A stretch of 8,464 nucleotides of DNA from Chlamydiota bacterium (lineage in GTDB: Bacteria; Chlamydiota; Chlamydiia; Chlamydiales; Waddliaceae). Below the pieces are notes generated by a model. That model did not search any database. It was not told the origin of the DNA and saw only the letters and a list, made by a program, of their open reading frames with translations. A program made the position numbers and the translations under genes. This document shows, piece after piece, positions 1 through 6,908 of the stretch. Numbering within the stretch: the first letter of the stretch is position 1; every line of letters starts with the position of its first letter. Location: the NCBI GenBank assembly GCA_011065005.1, contig JAAKFP010000087.1, positions 1-8,464 of the forward strand. The letters run 5' to 3'.

Positions 1-62
1 CAATATAAGCGAACGGTGTCGTTATGTCCTTTATTTTTTATTTGATAAAACATTTTTTCTGA

Positions 63-134
63 TTTTCTCCCTAGAGGAAAAGGAAGAATTTACTAGGACT
101 CCCTAGGGAGTCCGAATTGCTGAGTTTACCTAGG
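63..134. promoter_or_regulatory. CTAG-centred repeat cluster with an 18-bp perfect palindrome
   Basis: Positions 96-113 read GGACTCCCTAGGGAGTCC, a perfect 18-bp palindrome centred on CTAG. The octamer CTCCCTAG occurs at 67-74 and again at 99-106, 32 bp apart, close to three helical turns. The first copy lies in a weaker dyad (63-81). Another CTAG is at 93-96, and CCTAGG is at 129-134. No T-run follows the palindrome on either strand, so it does not look like an intrinsic terminator. Its position just upstream of a candidate promoter and the large effector gene suggests an operator or activator site, but this is inference; no regulator is recognised. Confidence 0.4.
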
Positions 135-139
135 TCCTG

Positions 140-169
140 TTGTCTTTAAATGCGGGCTTAATGTACACT
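140..169 (+). promoter_or_regulatory. Candidate sigma70-like promoter of the U-box protein gene
   Basis: TTGTCT at 140-145 and TACACT at 164-169 are separated by 18 bp, giving a weak match to the -35/-10 consensus. Transcription would start about 40 bases before the ATG at 216. The CTAG palindrome lies about 27 bp upstream of the -35. Weak hexamers of this type arise often by chance in A+T-rich DNA, so this is only a candidate. Confidence 0.25.
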
Positions 170-215
170 CAAAGCACTTTTTGAATGAACGAATATTTAC
201 CTATTGGAGAAAGCC

Positions 216-3200
216 ATGAATAGTTTCCCCTCATTATCCCCTAGAATAGCAGAGTATCATGATCATAGGCAGACAATTACTTTTACTACTAAGCCCCCGA
301 ATGCCGCAATGGCAGAAGTAGCCGAACATGGCACGAATGTTCTGGCATCATATACCATCCATCCCAATATTTTAGAGATGGAAGAGGTGCCGATAGGAAT
401 GAGAACGACCTGTAAAAAAACGATCCGTTGGCTCCTTCAGCATCAATATGTTCCGATTATTGAAAAAGACAATCTCCTTTTTAAGCCACCTCAATATGAG
501 CTGTCTACATCAAAATGGACATCGGCAGGAAAATTGACGGTGCCGGGATCAGCGTCCGTTCCTAATATTACAGCGTTTCCATCAATTAAAGCTGCACCCG
601 CACCTATTGTTCCACTGAATATTCATACGTTTGCTATTGGACTCAATAATGAGATACAAATATGGGATGTAGAAAAAAAAGAATGTATAGAAACCATTAA
701 AGTGGCTGGGGGTTATGTCCCTCGCCTTTTTCATGTGCGGGGGAAAACATGGCTAAGTTATGGCTTCCATGTAGACTTGCATGAATCCTGTTCAAGGTAC
801 CTGTGGGATCCAGATACAAAAACACTCTTCTTATCTCCCAAAACTGATCATAAATTTGTCGACATCTGGGATAGATTACAAGATGGTAGATTGCTTGTTG
901 GAAATGATTCTTTCATAGGCCTGTGGAATCTCGATTATAAAGATGGTAGAGAAGGAGGCTTGTGTCTTATTGATAAAAGCGCGTGTATTGGTGCGGCTAT
1001 CGTTCTGGATGATAATCATTTTGCAGTTGGATCAGAATGCAACGTTAAGATTTATAATACAGGAACACTTGCGTGTATTCAGTTGCTTAATGGTCATGAT
1101 GCACCGATATGTAGACTAGAAGTGCTTGCAAATGGAACACTGGTCTCTTCAGATAGAAAAGGAGTTGTAAAGGTTTGGGATACGGACAAGAATCAATGCA
1201 TGCACACTGATCATGCCGTCCCGTTTGAAATTGATCCGGCAGGACTGACCAAGTCAAATGCCTTTTATGTTTTGCAGGAGGGTGCCATTGCTATCCCCCA
1301 TCATTCACAATTGCAAATCTATCATCCAGAAAAAGGGGATCGTCTACAATCTTTTGATGTACCGTTAGAAACCCATTTTATTGATGTGCGCCAGGGCAAT
1401 ATTGGCCAGGACATCACCCTTCATTCCGATCATTTTATTAGAGTGTGGGACCCTCAAGGAAAGTGTATCCAAAAGTTTCAATGCAATGAGATATTTAAAG
1501 TGCGAAAAGATCGTTTTCCCATAGGACCATCTTTTGATGAGCATATCTCAATCCTTGATTCTGAGTTACGTGTCATTCGTTTTGAAGGTCATGATGCGCC
1601 TCTTGTTCAAACCATAGATTTGAAACATAGAGGGCTATTAGGTGTTTTTAACGATCATATAATGCTTTGGGATGTAAAAACAGGAAAAGGCATTAAAAAT
1701 ATTCCATACACAGAAGGGGTGATTTCGCGAGTTATTACATTGCAAAACAACACAGTGGTGGGGGTTTCAGGCACCAGAGTACTGCTTTGGGATTTAGCAA
1801 CAGAGAGTCGCCTTGGTTCTTTTGAAGTTGGAGAGGGTCCAATCACTCATCTTATGTCATACCAAGGTGACAAAGTGCTGATAGCAACAGAAAAATATGT
1901 GAAAATTTTGGATGAAAGAATAGAAAAATGTTTACATATCTTTCAACCAACTGAAGGTCGTTCTGTCTTTCAAGTTCACATAGTTAATGATAAAAAAATT
2001 GTCCTTGAAACAATTAATGTCCAAGGGATTCACAGTGTGGACATTTGGCAGCCAGGGTATGAGAAAGATAATATTTGTCGACCCCAACAGACTCTTCTAC
2101 ATGCTTCTAAGGATGGGATACTTATTTTTTTGGATCACCACAACTTAGCATCCCCTCCTAAACAAACTGCTTACGAAGTATTTGATGCTAAGAACAACGA
2201 GGTTTTGAAAAGAGGTATGAGAGGATACTATTGGCAGCGCAAGGATGGTATGTCATCTCATAATTCTCCTAACGTCACAACTGAGTTCTGCATCCTCGAG
2301 GATAGTACCCCTGTAATAGTAGAAATTCATTCCTCAAAGGGTTACATCGGTACATCATTTACTCGTTACTGTCCGACTCAAACAATTGGCGTTCATGGTG
2401 GTGAATATCATGGTTGGAATATGCGTTCTATTGGACGGAGCGGAAATATGACTCTATTGCACATGAATCAGAATGAGACGCGCAATTTCCGTGAATCCCT
2501 ATTCTGGAATGAGAATCAACAATCTCAACTTAATGGATGGATAATGCAATTGCTTGCAGACGGGAGGAGGATAGTCTTATCGGGTAACAATGTTTTAGAG
2601 GTATGGGATAACAAGGGTAAGCATTTGCATGATCTTGAATGCGAACCTAGAGAGCAATGGAAAATTATCGAGAGTGTTGAAGGAAAAATCGTTGGCGAAT
2701 CAGACGATCATATCATTCGCGTTTGGGATTCAGAGACGGGAAAATGCTCACAAACTATTTCTGGAACCATTGCTCATATTCTTGATAGTGGAGAAATCAT
2801 TATTCAGACACACCGTGATATGATCAAGATGTGGGATCTCTATACAGGAAAATGTGTCACGGAATTGGAAGGTAAAACAGAAAATGTAAGGGCAGTTTTG
2901 GAAGATGGTAGTATTTTCCTGCAATCTTCTTCCCAAAAAGATGAACTGGAAATTTTTACACTTTGTTCTCAAGATAATACAGGAGACTTGGGCGCTGCAT
3001 TTGTAAAGCCGATAGATCATGCCACCGGACATATCTTGGCGACAATCAAGCGAGACGAGCCGGAAAGTGATCTATCCATGATCTGTCCTCTTACACAAGA
3101 ACTGGTTGTTGACCCCGTTGTGGATAATCATGGACATACCTTTGAAAGAAAAGCGATTGAAGAGCACATAGAGCGGTGTAAAAATGGACCTGTTTCGTCT

Positions 3201-4685
3201 CCTCATCCACTTAAACCCTCGTCTGCAGATTCTAATGAAGAACCAGCGACAAAAGATCCCTGGTGTCCCGTAAGCAAAGAACCTATTACAAATCTGAGTC
3301 CCAATTTGGTTGTCAAAGGACTAGCAGATGATATGCGTGCCCACCCCCCTATCCCTATTCCATCTGTGCTGCAAGGGCGAGAGATCGAAGAAAATCGGAA
3401 AAAAGTTACGCTTTATCATACTTTAGCTCAAGAATTCGAAAATGATAACGAGCTAGACAAAGCCTTGTATCAGTATCAAGAAGCCCTAAATTACACCTCA
3501 CGCAGTAAGGATTATGCTCCTATTGCTGCTATCTTGTTAAAGCAAAAGATGCGATTAAAGGCTGCCTTAGCCCACCTCTACCTTGCTAAGTTGCAAATAA
3601 GGGAAAAAAGGCTAACAAGCAGCATGACAAGTATAGAAACAGCTTTACAACTCTACCCTTTTTCAGAGTTACAGGAGGCGTTAGTCGCTGGAAATCTCTC
3701 TTTATCCCTCGATCAGGAGGGGGCTGCAAAATATTATCTTCGCCTAGCTGAAGATTATCTGAAACAAGATCGCATTCGAGATGCTGTACGATGTTATGAA
3801 AGGGCATATGCTTGCCAACCTGATTTACTTGCTGATTGTGATCCGCTATTAAAACTCTACGAAACCCCTAAGCAAAAAGCTCACCTTTGCATTCGGGGAA
3901 TTTTACATTTTGGTCCAAAAGACCTTGCCATGGCGACACGGCTTTTTGAGCGAGCAAAAGGGCTAAAAAGTCCGGAAGTGTATTTAGCCTATATCCATCA
4001 ACTCCAATCTGTAGAAGACGAGAAAAAGAAATATGAAACCTACCGTCTTCTAGCTAACCTATACAAAGAATTAGATGACTTTCCCAACTATACCGCAACG
4101 TTGCAAAAAATGATTCATTGGAAAACAGAGGAAGGTTTTGCGGAGTTGTCAGCTGCATTAGTTAGCAATAACGAGCATGATCGAGCTGAAAAAGTCTATA
4201 GTAAATGGGCTGATTCTCTACTTTGCTTAGGGCAAAATGACCATCTCGACGAGGTCGTCAGAGATGGGTTAGAAAAGATAGGAGATCGTATTCCTTTGCT
4301 GGAACATGCCTATGTGCTCAATGAAAAAATGGACCGAAGTGAGCTAAAGCCGGAGATCCTATTTAGGTTGGGAAAAGCTCATGAAAAAAAGAGGAGTGTT
4401 AAGGAAGCGGAGGAATACTATCGGGAAACCCACACCTTAGCTCCAACATATGAAGTTGTCAATCAATTGGCTCATCTCCTTTTCAATCAGGACCGCAAGG
4501 AAGAGGCTGTGCGACTCTATTTTGGAGCCTCAGAGCGTGCTTATTTTCGACAAAATTTTGCAGTAATTTCCGATTGTTTTCATCAGGCAAAATCAATGGA
4601 TCCGGACATGACCTCCTTAAATCCCCTTGAGCGCACGGCTTTTGCCACACAGTATTATGTGAGTGGTGTGCTTTTAAAATCGTAA
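216..4685 (+). CDS. WD40-repeat / U-box / TPR protein, probable secreted E3 ubiquitin ligase effector
   Basis: A 1489-residue protein. ATG 216 is chosen because GGAGA (206-210) sits 5 bases before it; the in-frame TTG at 204 has no such site. Residues 1-130 are not recognised. About 135-920 hold many WD40-like strands ending in [IV].[IVLM]W[DN], for example W150, W321 and W873, perhaps 14-16 blades or two propellers. A U-box follows at about 950-1042: ICPL at 956-959, DPV at 966-968, G-H-T-F-E-R at 973-978, a Ser/Pro-rich insert, CPV at 1017-1019 and LVVKGL near 1031. U-boxes recruit ubiquitin-loaded E2 enzymes without zinc. Residues 1058-1489 are helical TPR-like repeats. No signal peptide is visible, so export, if any, would be by a contact-dependent system. 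By inference the propellers or TPRs bind the substrate and the U-box ubiquitinates it in the host. The TPR end resembles that of the minus-strand gene at 7179. U-box confidence is high; E3 activity and secretion are inferred. Confidence 0.85.
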   Translation: MNSFPSLSPRIAEYHDHRQTITFTTKPPNAAMAEVAEHGTNVLASYTIHPNILEMEEVPIGMRTTCKKTIRWLLQHQYVPIIEKDNLLFKPPQYELSTSKWTSAGKLTVPGSASVPNITAFPSIKAAPAPIVPLNIHTFAIGLNNEIQIWDVEKKECIETIKVAGGYVPRLFHVRGKTWLSYGFHVDLHESCSRYLWDPDTKTLFLSPKTDHKFVDIWDRLQDGRLLVGNDSFIGLWNLDYKDGREGGLCLIDKSACIGAAIVLDDNHFAVGSECNVKIYNTGTLACIQLLNGHDAPICRLEVLANGTLVSSDRKGVVKVWDTDKNQCMHTDHAVPFEIDPAGLTKSNAFYVLQEGAIAIPHHSQLQIYHPEKGDRLQSFDVPLETHFIDVRQGNIGQDITLHSDHFIRVWDPQGKCIQKFQCNEIFKVRKDRFPIGPSFDEHISILDSELRVIRFEGHDAPLVQTIDLKHRGLLGVFNDHIMLWDVKTGKGIKNIPYTEGVISRVITLQNNTVVGVSGTRVLLWDLATESRLGSFEVGEGPITHLMSYQGDKVLIATEKYVKILDERIEKCLHIFQPTEGRSVFQVHIVNDKKIVLETINVQGIHSVDIWQPGYEKDNICRPQQTLLHASKDGILIFLDHHNLASPPKQTAYEVFDAKNNEVLKRGMRGYYWQRKDGMSSHNSPNVTTEFCILEDSTPVIVEIHSSKGYIGTSFTRYCPTQTIGVHGGEYHGWNMRSIGRSGNMTLLHMNQNETRNFRESLFWNENQQSQLNGWIMQLLADGRRIVLSGNNVLEVWDNKGKHLHDLECEPREQWKIIESVEGKIVGESDDHIIRVWDSETGKCSQTISGTIAHILDSGEIIIQTHRDMIKMWDLYTGKCVTELEGKTENVRAVLEDGSIFLQSSSQKDELEIFTLCSQDNTGDLGAAFVKPIDHATGHILATIKRDEPESDLSMICPLTQELVVDPVVDNHGHTFERKAIEEHIERCKNGPVSSPHPLKPSSADSNEEPATKDPWCPVSKEPITNLSPNLVVKGLADDMRAHPPIPIPSVLQGREIEENRKKVTLYHTLAQEFENDNELDKALYQYQEALNYTSRSKDYAPIAAILLKQKMRLKAALAHLYLAKLQIREKRLTSSMTSIETALQLYPFSELQEALVAGNLSLSLDQEGAAKYYLRLAEDYLKQDRIRDAVRCYERAYACQPDLLADCDPLLKLYETPKQKAHLCIRGILHFGPKDLAMATRLFERAKGLKSPEVYLAYIHQLQSVEDEKKKYETYRLLANLYKELDDFPNYTATLQKMIHWKTEEGFAELSAALVSNNEHDRAEKVYSKWADSLLCLGQNDHLDEVVRDGLEKIGDRIPLLEHAYVLNEKMDRSELKPEILFRLGKAHEKKRSVKEAEEYYRETHTLAPTYEVVNQLAHLLFNQDRKEEAVRLYFGASERAYFRQNFAVISDCFHQAKSMDPDMTSLNPLERTAFATQYYVSGVLLKS

Positions 4686-4700
4686 CACACGGAGAGATTC

Positions 4701-4739
4701 ATGAAACGACCAACAAATCATCAAGATTCTTCATTTTAA
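4701..4739 (+). CDS. Possible 12-codon leader peptide
   Basis: The mini-ORF MKRPTNHQDSSF follows GGAGAG (4691-4696) with a 4-base gap, the best-looking ribosome site in this part of the window. Its TAA (4737-4739) overlaps the AAGGA (4738-4742) that serves the next gene, so ribosomes finishing it would stop on the downstream initiation site. This layout suits translational coupling or a leader peptide. It may instead be the leftover start of a lost gene. No run of one regulatory amino acid and no attenuator hairpin was seen. Confidence 0.3.
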   Translation: MKRPTNHQDSSF

Positions 4740-4751
4740 GGATTAGATATA

Positions 4752-5369
4752 ATGCTAAGAAACTTACGACTTCCTTTAAGGTTAACAACTTTAAGCGTTG
4801 GCCTAGTATTGCTTTATGGACAACTCAATGCTCAGTTGCCGTTCCCAACAAACTTCGATAAAACCGAAGATGAATATAAACAACTTTCACAAGAACCAGG
4901 AGCCATTGTTTTTAGTCCTCCGCAGAGATGGCACCTTGCAGACCCCGAAGCTTTACCTCCTTCCGTTAAACTCATGGTAGTTGGCAAAGGGAATTACGAA
5001 TTCCCCCCCTCGATCAACCTAAGTACCGAAGAATTTGAGGGAACAGTTAAAGATTACCTGAAAATCGTGAAGGAAATTAACTCTTCACAAGGATCAGATT
5101 GGAAAGACCTGGGCGTAATTCGAACGAAAGCAGGAGAAGCAAGCCTTTCTCAAGCTGACGTTGTGACGGAATGGGGCGGTGTCCGGATGATGCACGTCAT
5201 AATATCCAGAAACGGAATGATTTATATCCTAACAGCCGCAGCGTTAAAAGAGGAATTTCCAAAGTTTTATAAGACGTTTTTCGAGTCGCTACGCTCACTA
5301 CGCATCAACAAAGACCCCGAAGAAATGGTAAATGGAAGAAAACAAACATCAAATAACCATGCGACTTAG
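4752..5369 (+). CDS. Exported protein, possibly DcrB/PsbP-like fold
   Basis: A 205-residue protein. The start has AAGGA at 4738-4742, nine bases before the ATG. Residues 1-27 form a Sec signal peptide: Arg-rich start, hydrophobic core TTLSVGLVLLYG, and likely cleavage after L-N-A27. The mature part begins with acidic, charged sequence, then F-S-P-P-Q-R-W, alternating strands, a helix (F-E-G-T-V-K-D-Y-L-K-I-V), and a C-terminal block in which a strand reading M-I-Y-I-L-T-A-A precedes F-P-K-F-Y-K-T-F-F-E-S-L-R-S-L. An aromatic 'P..W' near the N-terminus and a final 'F...F..SL.S' helix recall the DcrB/DUF1795 and PsbP family. This is a pattern judgement only, and the function is unknown. It lies 66 bp after the U-box gene on the same strand and may be co-transcribed with it. 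The charged tail after about residue 185 looks disordered. Confidence 0.7.
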   Translation: MLRNLRLPLRLTTLSVGLVLLYGQLNAQLPFPTNFDKTEDEYKQLSQEPGAIVFSPPQRWHLADPEALPPSVKLMVVGKGNYEFPPSINLSTEEFEGTVKDYLKIVKEINSSQGSDWKDLGVIRTKAGEASLSQADVVTEWGGVRMMHVIISRNGMIYILTAAALKEEFPKFYKTFFESLRSLRINKDPEEMVNGRKQTSNNHAT

Positions 5370-5434
5370 AAAGTTCCAGAAAAATAATTTGCAGAAAATG
5401 AAGATTTATGAGATATAAACACATAAATGCTTTA

Positions 5435-5605
5435 GTTTAACACGGATTTTCACAGTGGAATTGCACCCTAATGTTAAGATTTTGATTTACAATGGATTAG
5501 ACAAAATCAAGACATACTCAGCGAGTAGGTAGATTTTTTCTAACCCATTGTAGATCAAAAGATTGACGTTAGGGTGCAATTAAACCGTGAAAATCCGTGT
5601 TTAAC
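5435..5605. repeat. 171-bp imperfect palindrome (element A), MITE-like
   Basis: Arms 5435-5508 and 5532-5605 (74 bases each) are inverted copies with roughly a dozen mismatches, around a 23-base centre (5509-5531). Each outer end carries a form of CACGGATTTTCAC, and the inner part includes TTGCACCCTAA and its complement. It fills most of the 278-base gap between two genes and ends 42 bases before the next ATG. The size and full-length dyad fit a non-autonomous miniature element. No clear target duplication was found. As RNA it would form a very long hairpin and could affect expression of the downstream gene. It is not the same sequence as elements B and C. Confidence 0.75.
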
Positions 5606-5615
5606 AAGTTATAAC
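5588..5615 (+). promoter_or_regulatory. Weak candidate promoter overlapping the right end of palindrome A
   Basis: TATAAC at 5610-5615 lies about 32 bases before the ATG at 5648. The nearest -35-like hexamer at suitable spacing is TGAAAA at 5588-5593 (16-bp spacer), inside the palindrome arm. The -10 is reasonable and the -35 poor. If real, the element supplies part of the promoter of the small membrane-protein gene. Confidence 0.2.
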
Positions 5616-5647
5616 AAAAATATTGGGTTACGAAAAGGAGTGCATTC

Positions 5648-5896
5648 ATGAATAGGCTAAAAAGATTCGTCGCGCTAGTTACAGTTGCTGCTACATTGGC
5701 AGGGTCAGCAGAGATATTGAATGCCGATTACTGCTACCAAAATGACAATGGGTGTGGTTATGAAGACTGCCGTACAGCCCCTTACATATCACCCACAATT
5801 GCACTAGGAACCGTCGCTGTAGTTGCCGTTATAGCCGTTCTTGTTCACAACAACAAGAAAAGTAAAAACCACCCAGCCGCCCACTCACACGGTTAG
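5648..5896 (+). CDS. Small exported membrane protein with Cys cluster and His-rich tail
   Basis: An 82-residue protein with a strong ribosome site (AAGGAG 5635-5640, seven-base spacing). An N-terminal signal peptide (M-N-R-L-K-R, then FVALVTVAATLAG) likely ends near L-N-A27. A short Cys/acidic segment follows with C29, C36 and C41, then a hydrophobic stretch around T-I-A-L-G-T-V-A-V-V-A-V-I-A-V-L-V at about 51-67, and a Lys/Asn/His tail ending H-S-H-G. The minus-strand gene at 6561-6797 has the same order of parts and is a paralog. I associate small proteins of this layout with Chlamydiae, without a known function; a metal-binding tail is possible but unproven. The last base of its TAG stop is the first base of palindrome B, and the stop was probably TAA before that insertion. 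Confidence 0.75.
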   Translation: MNRLKRFVALVTVAATLAGSAEILNADYCYQNDNGCGYEDCRTAPYISPTIALGTVAVVAVIAVLVHNNKKSKNHPAAHSHG

Positions 5897-6052
5897 GAAC
5901 TGTCCAAAAACAACTTGAACATCTCTGGTATCACAGCATCTTCATCTGCTTTGTTGCAAATCTTTGAAAACTAATAAGTTTACTGCAGATTTGCGCCTCG
6001 CAGCTGAAGCGCTGTGATACCAGAGATGTACAATTTATTTTTACACAGTTCC
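5896..6052. repeat. 157-bp palindromic element B, MITE-like, with TTA flanks
   Basis: Inverted arms 5896-5963 and 5987-6052 surround a 23-base centre. The ends are GGAACTGT and ACAGTTCC, with a CAAAAA/TTTTT tract inside each end and a near-perfect core, TCTCTGGTATCACAG, in the left arm. TTA lies directly outside both ends (5893-5895 and 6053-6055), a candidate 3-bp target duplication. Element C is a second copy in the same orientation. Insertion overlaps the stop codon of the upstream gene. IS-like ends and no coding capacity suggest a non-autonomous element mobilised in trans; the parent IS family was not identified. Confidence 0.85.
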
Positions 6053-6079
6053 TTAATCGCTGAATTTATTGGAACAGTA

Positions 6080-6559
6080 ATGAGCTGGAAAAGCAATTTG
6101 TTGAAAAGGGTTATGTTAGCTCTTTTCTTTTTTTTGTCTTCATGTTCTCAGAAGTGTACAGATTGGCAATATCAGGAAACTGTAACTTGTTGCCATTATT
6201 ATAATTCTGGAAGGCTTATACATTTCCCACAAAATCACTTTAGAGGTGTGTCGCTAGAAATTTCTAGAGGACATACAGGTCTAAGAGCCTATGTGAATGT
6301 GTACTCCTTATCGTTACCCAAAGAGGATGAAGACCCTACAAAGACAATGGTCACCATCTCTTCTGAAGATGGTAGTTTTGACGTAATTGCCGAAAGGTTG
6401 GAAGGAGGACAGAGGCTGCTGCTCCCTCTGGACGCTACCAATGCAATAATTAAGAGCCTCTTAGAATGTAAAACAGTGTGCATTTCCACTGGAAGGTTCA
6501 AGTCTGAAATTTCCCCTTATGGCTTCTCAAAGTACTATCATCAACTAATGGGTATATAG
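6080..6559 (+). CDS. Putative lipoprotein of unknown function
   Basis: A 159-residue protein from ATG 6080. The start has a weak GGAA (6071-6074) five bases upstream. A longer in-frame reading from ATG 6014 is rejected because its first codons lie inside palindrome B. The N-terminus M-S-W-K-S-N-L-L-K-R followed by VMLALFFFLSSC fits a lipoprotein signal with lipobox L-S-S-C22, so the protein is probably diacylated and membrane-anchored. Further cysteines are at 26, a CC pair in T-V-T-C-C-H-Y-Y, and two near E-C-K-T-V-C. The rest looks strand-rich with no recognised family. Before element B inserted, this gene would have begun about 27 bases after the stop of the small membrane-protein gene, suggesting a former two-gene operon. 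ATG 6113 (AAGGG two bases upstream) is a less likely start. Confidence 0.65.
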   Translation: MSWKSNLLKRVMLALFFFLSSCSQKCTDWQYQETVTCCHYYNSGRLIHFPQNHFRGVSLEISRGHTGLRAYVNVYSLSLPKEDEDPTKTMVTISSEDGSFDVIAERLEGGQRLLLPLDATNAIIKSLLECKTVCISTGRFKSEISPYGFSKYYHQLMGI

Positions 6560-6560
6560 A

Positions 6561-6797
6561 TTATTCGCTGTGGGCATGACCGTTTTTGCCACGATTGTGT
6601 ACCCCCACTGCAATGACCGCTGCAATGGCAGCAATAGCAAAGGCTATTGCAGGAGCATAGCAACAAGATTGATAGGCTTCCTCGTAAGCACAACCACCTG
6701 CATCAGTATAGTATTCTCTAGCAAAAGCACCTTGACCTGACGTGCTAACCATTGCTAGTAAGGTGGTTAGAACCATCCACTTTTTTATTCTTTTCAT
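6561..6797 (-). CDS. Small exported membrane protein, paralog of the gene at 5648
   Basis: A 78-residue protein. The start is set at the ATG whose first base is 6797 because M-K-R-I-K-K-W-M aligns with M-N-R-L-K-R-F-V of the paralog and begins a normal signal peptide; an extension to 6881 would add 28 poorly matching residues. Its ribosome site is weak. Parts in order: signal peptide ending near G-A-F-A26, an acidic/aromatic segment with G-G-C-A-Y-E-E and a C-C pair, a hydrophobic Ala/Ile-rich stretch at about 48-66, and a tail ending G-H-A-H-S-E. It matches the 5648 protein in G-C-x-Y-E, A-V-I-A-V-x-V-H-N and the His tail, but the cysteines differ. Its TAA is one base from the stop of the converging lipoprotein gene. 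Function unknown. Confidence 0.75.
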   Translation of the reverse strand: MKRIKKWMVLTTLLAMVSTSGQGAFAREYYTDAGGCAYEEAYQSCCYAPAIAFAIAAIAAVIAVGVHNRGKNGHAHSE

Positions 6798-6843
6798 TGC
6801 AATTACCACTGTTATCAAATCTAGAAATCCATGTATCTCATAC

Positions 6844-6869
6844 AAAACCCATTTCATGCAAATGGTTTT
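6844..6869. promoter_or_regulatory. Short inverted repeat upstream of the minus-strand small-protein gene
   Basis: CCATTT (6849-6854) and AAATGG (6860-6865) face each other across CATGC. An adjacent AAAA/TTTT pair extends the stem past one unpaired C. It lies about 50 bases upstream of the chosen ATG at 6797, where a promoter or 5' leader would be expected, and may be an operator or leader hairpin. No convincing -35/-10 pair was found here. It is short enough to be chance. Confidence 0.25.
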
Positions 6870-6908
6870 ATGGTTCATCACAAAAACGCGTACCTTGATT
6901 TATGGTTA

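Noticed and set aside
1..60. Small AACG/CGTT hairpin followed by T-rich sequence as a terminator of an upstream gene
   Set aside because: The stem has only four pairs and the T-rich stretch is not directly adjacent; A+T-rich composition explains it.
204..215. TTG start giving four extra residues on the U-box protein
   Set aside because: GGAGA at 206-210 lies inside this extension and is correctly placed for the ATG at 216; nothing suitable precedes the TTG.
1655..1846. Minus-strand and alternative-frame ORFs within the U-box gene and the lipoprotein gene (also near 2629-3032, 3586-3807 and 6289-6501)
   Set aside because: They lie wholly inside well-supported coding regions and show no domains or ribosome sites.
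6014..6079. Longer N-terminus for the lipoprotein from ATG 6014
   Set aside because: Most of these codons lie in the right arm of palindrome B, the flanking TTA shows insertion, and the start at 6080 gives a normal lipoprotein signal.
6798..6881. 28-residue extension of the minus-strand small protein
   Set aside because: The paralog at 5648 has no such extension, and the signal peptide begins naturally at the ATG whose first base is 6797.
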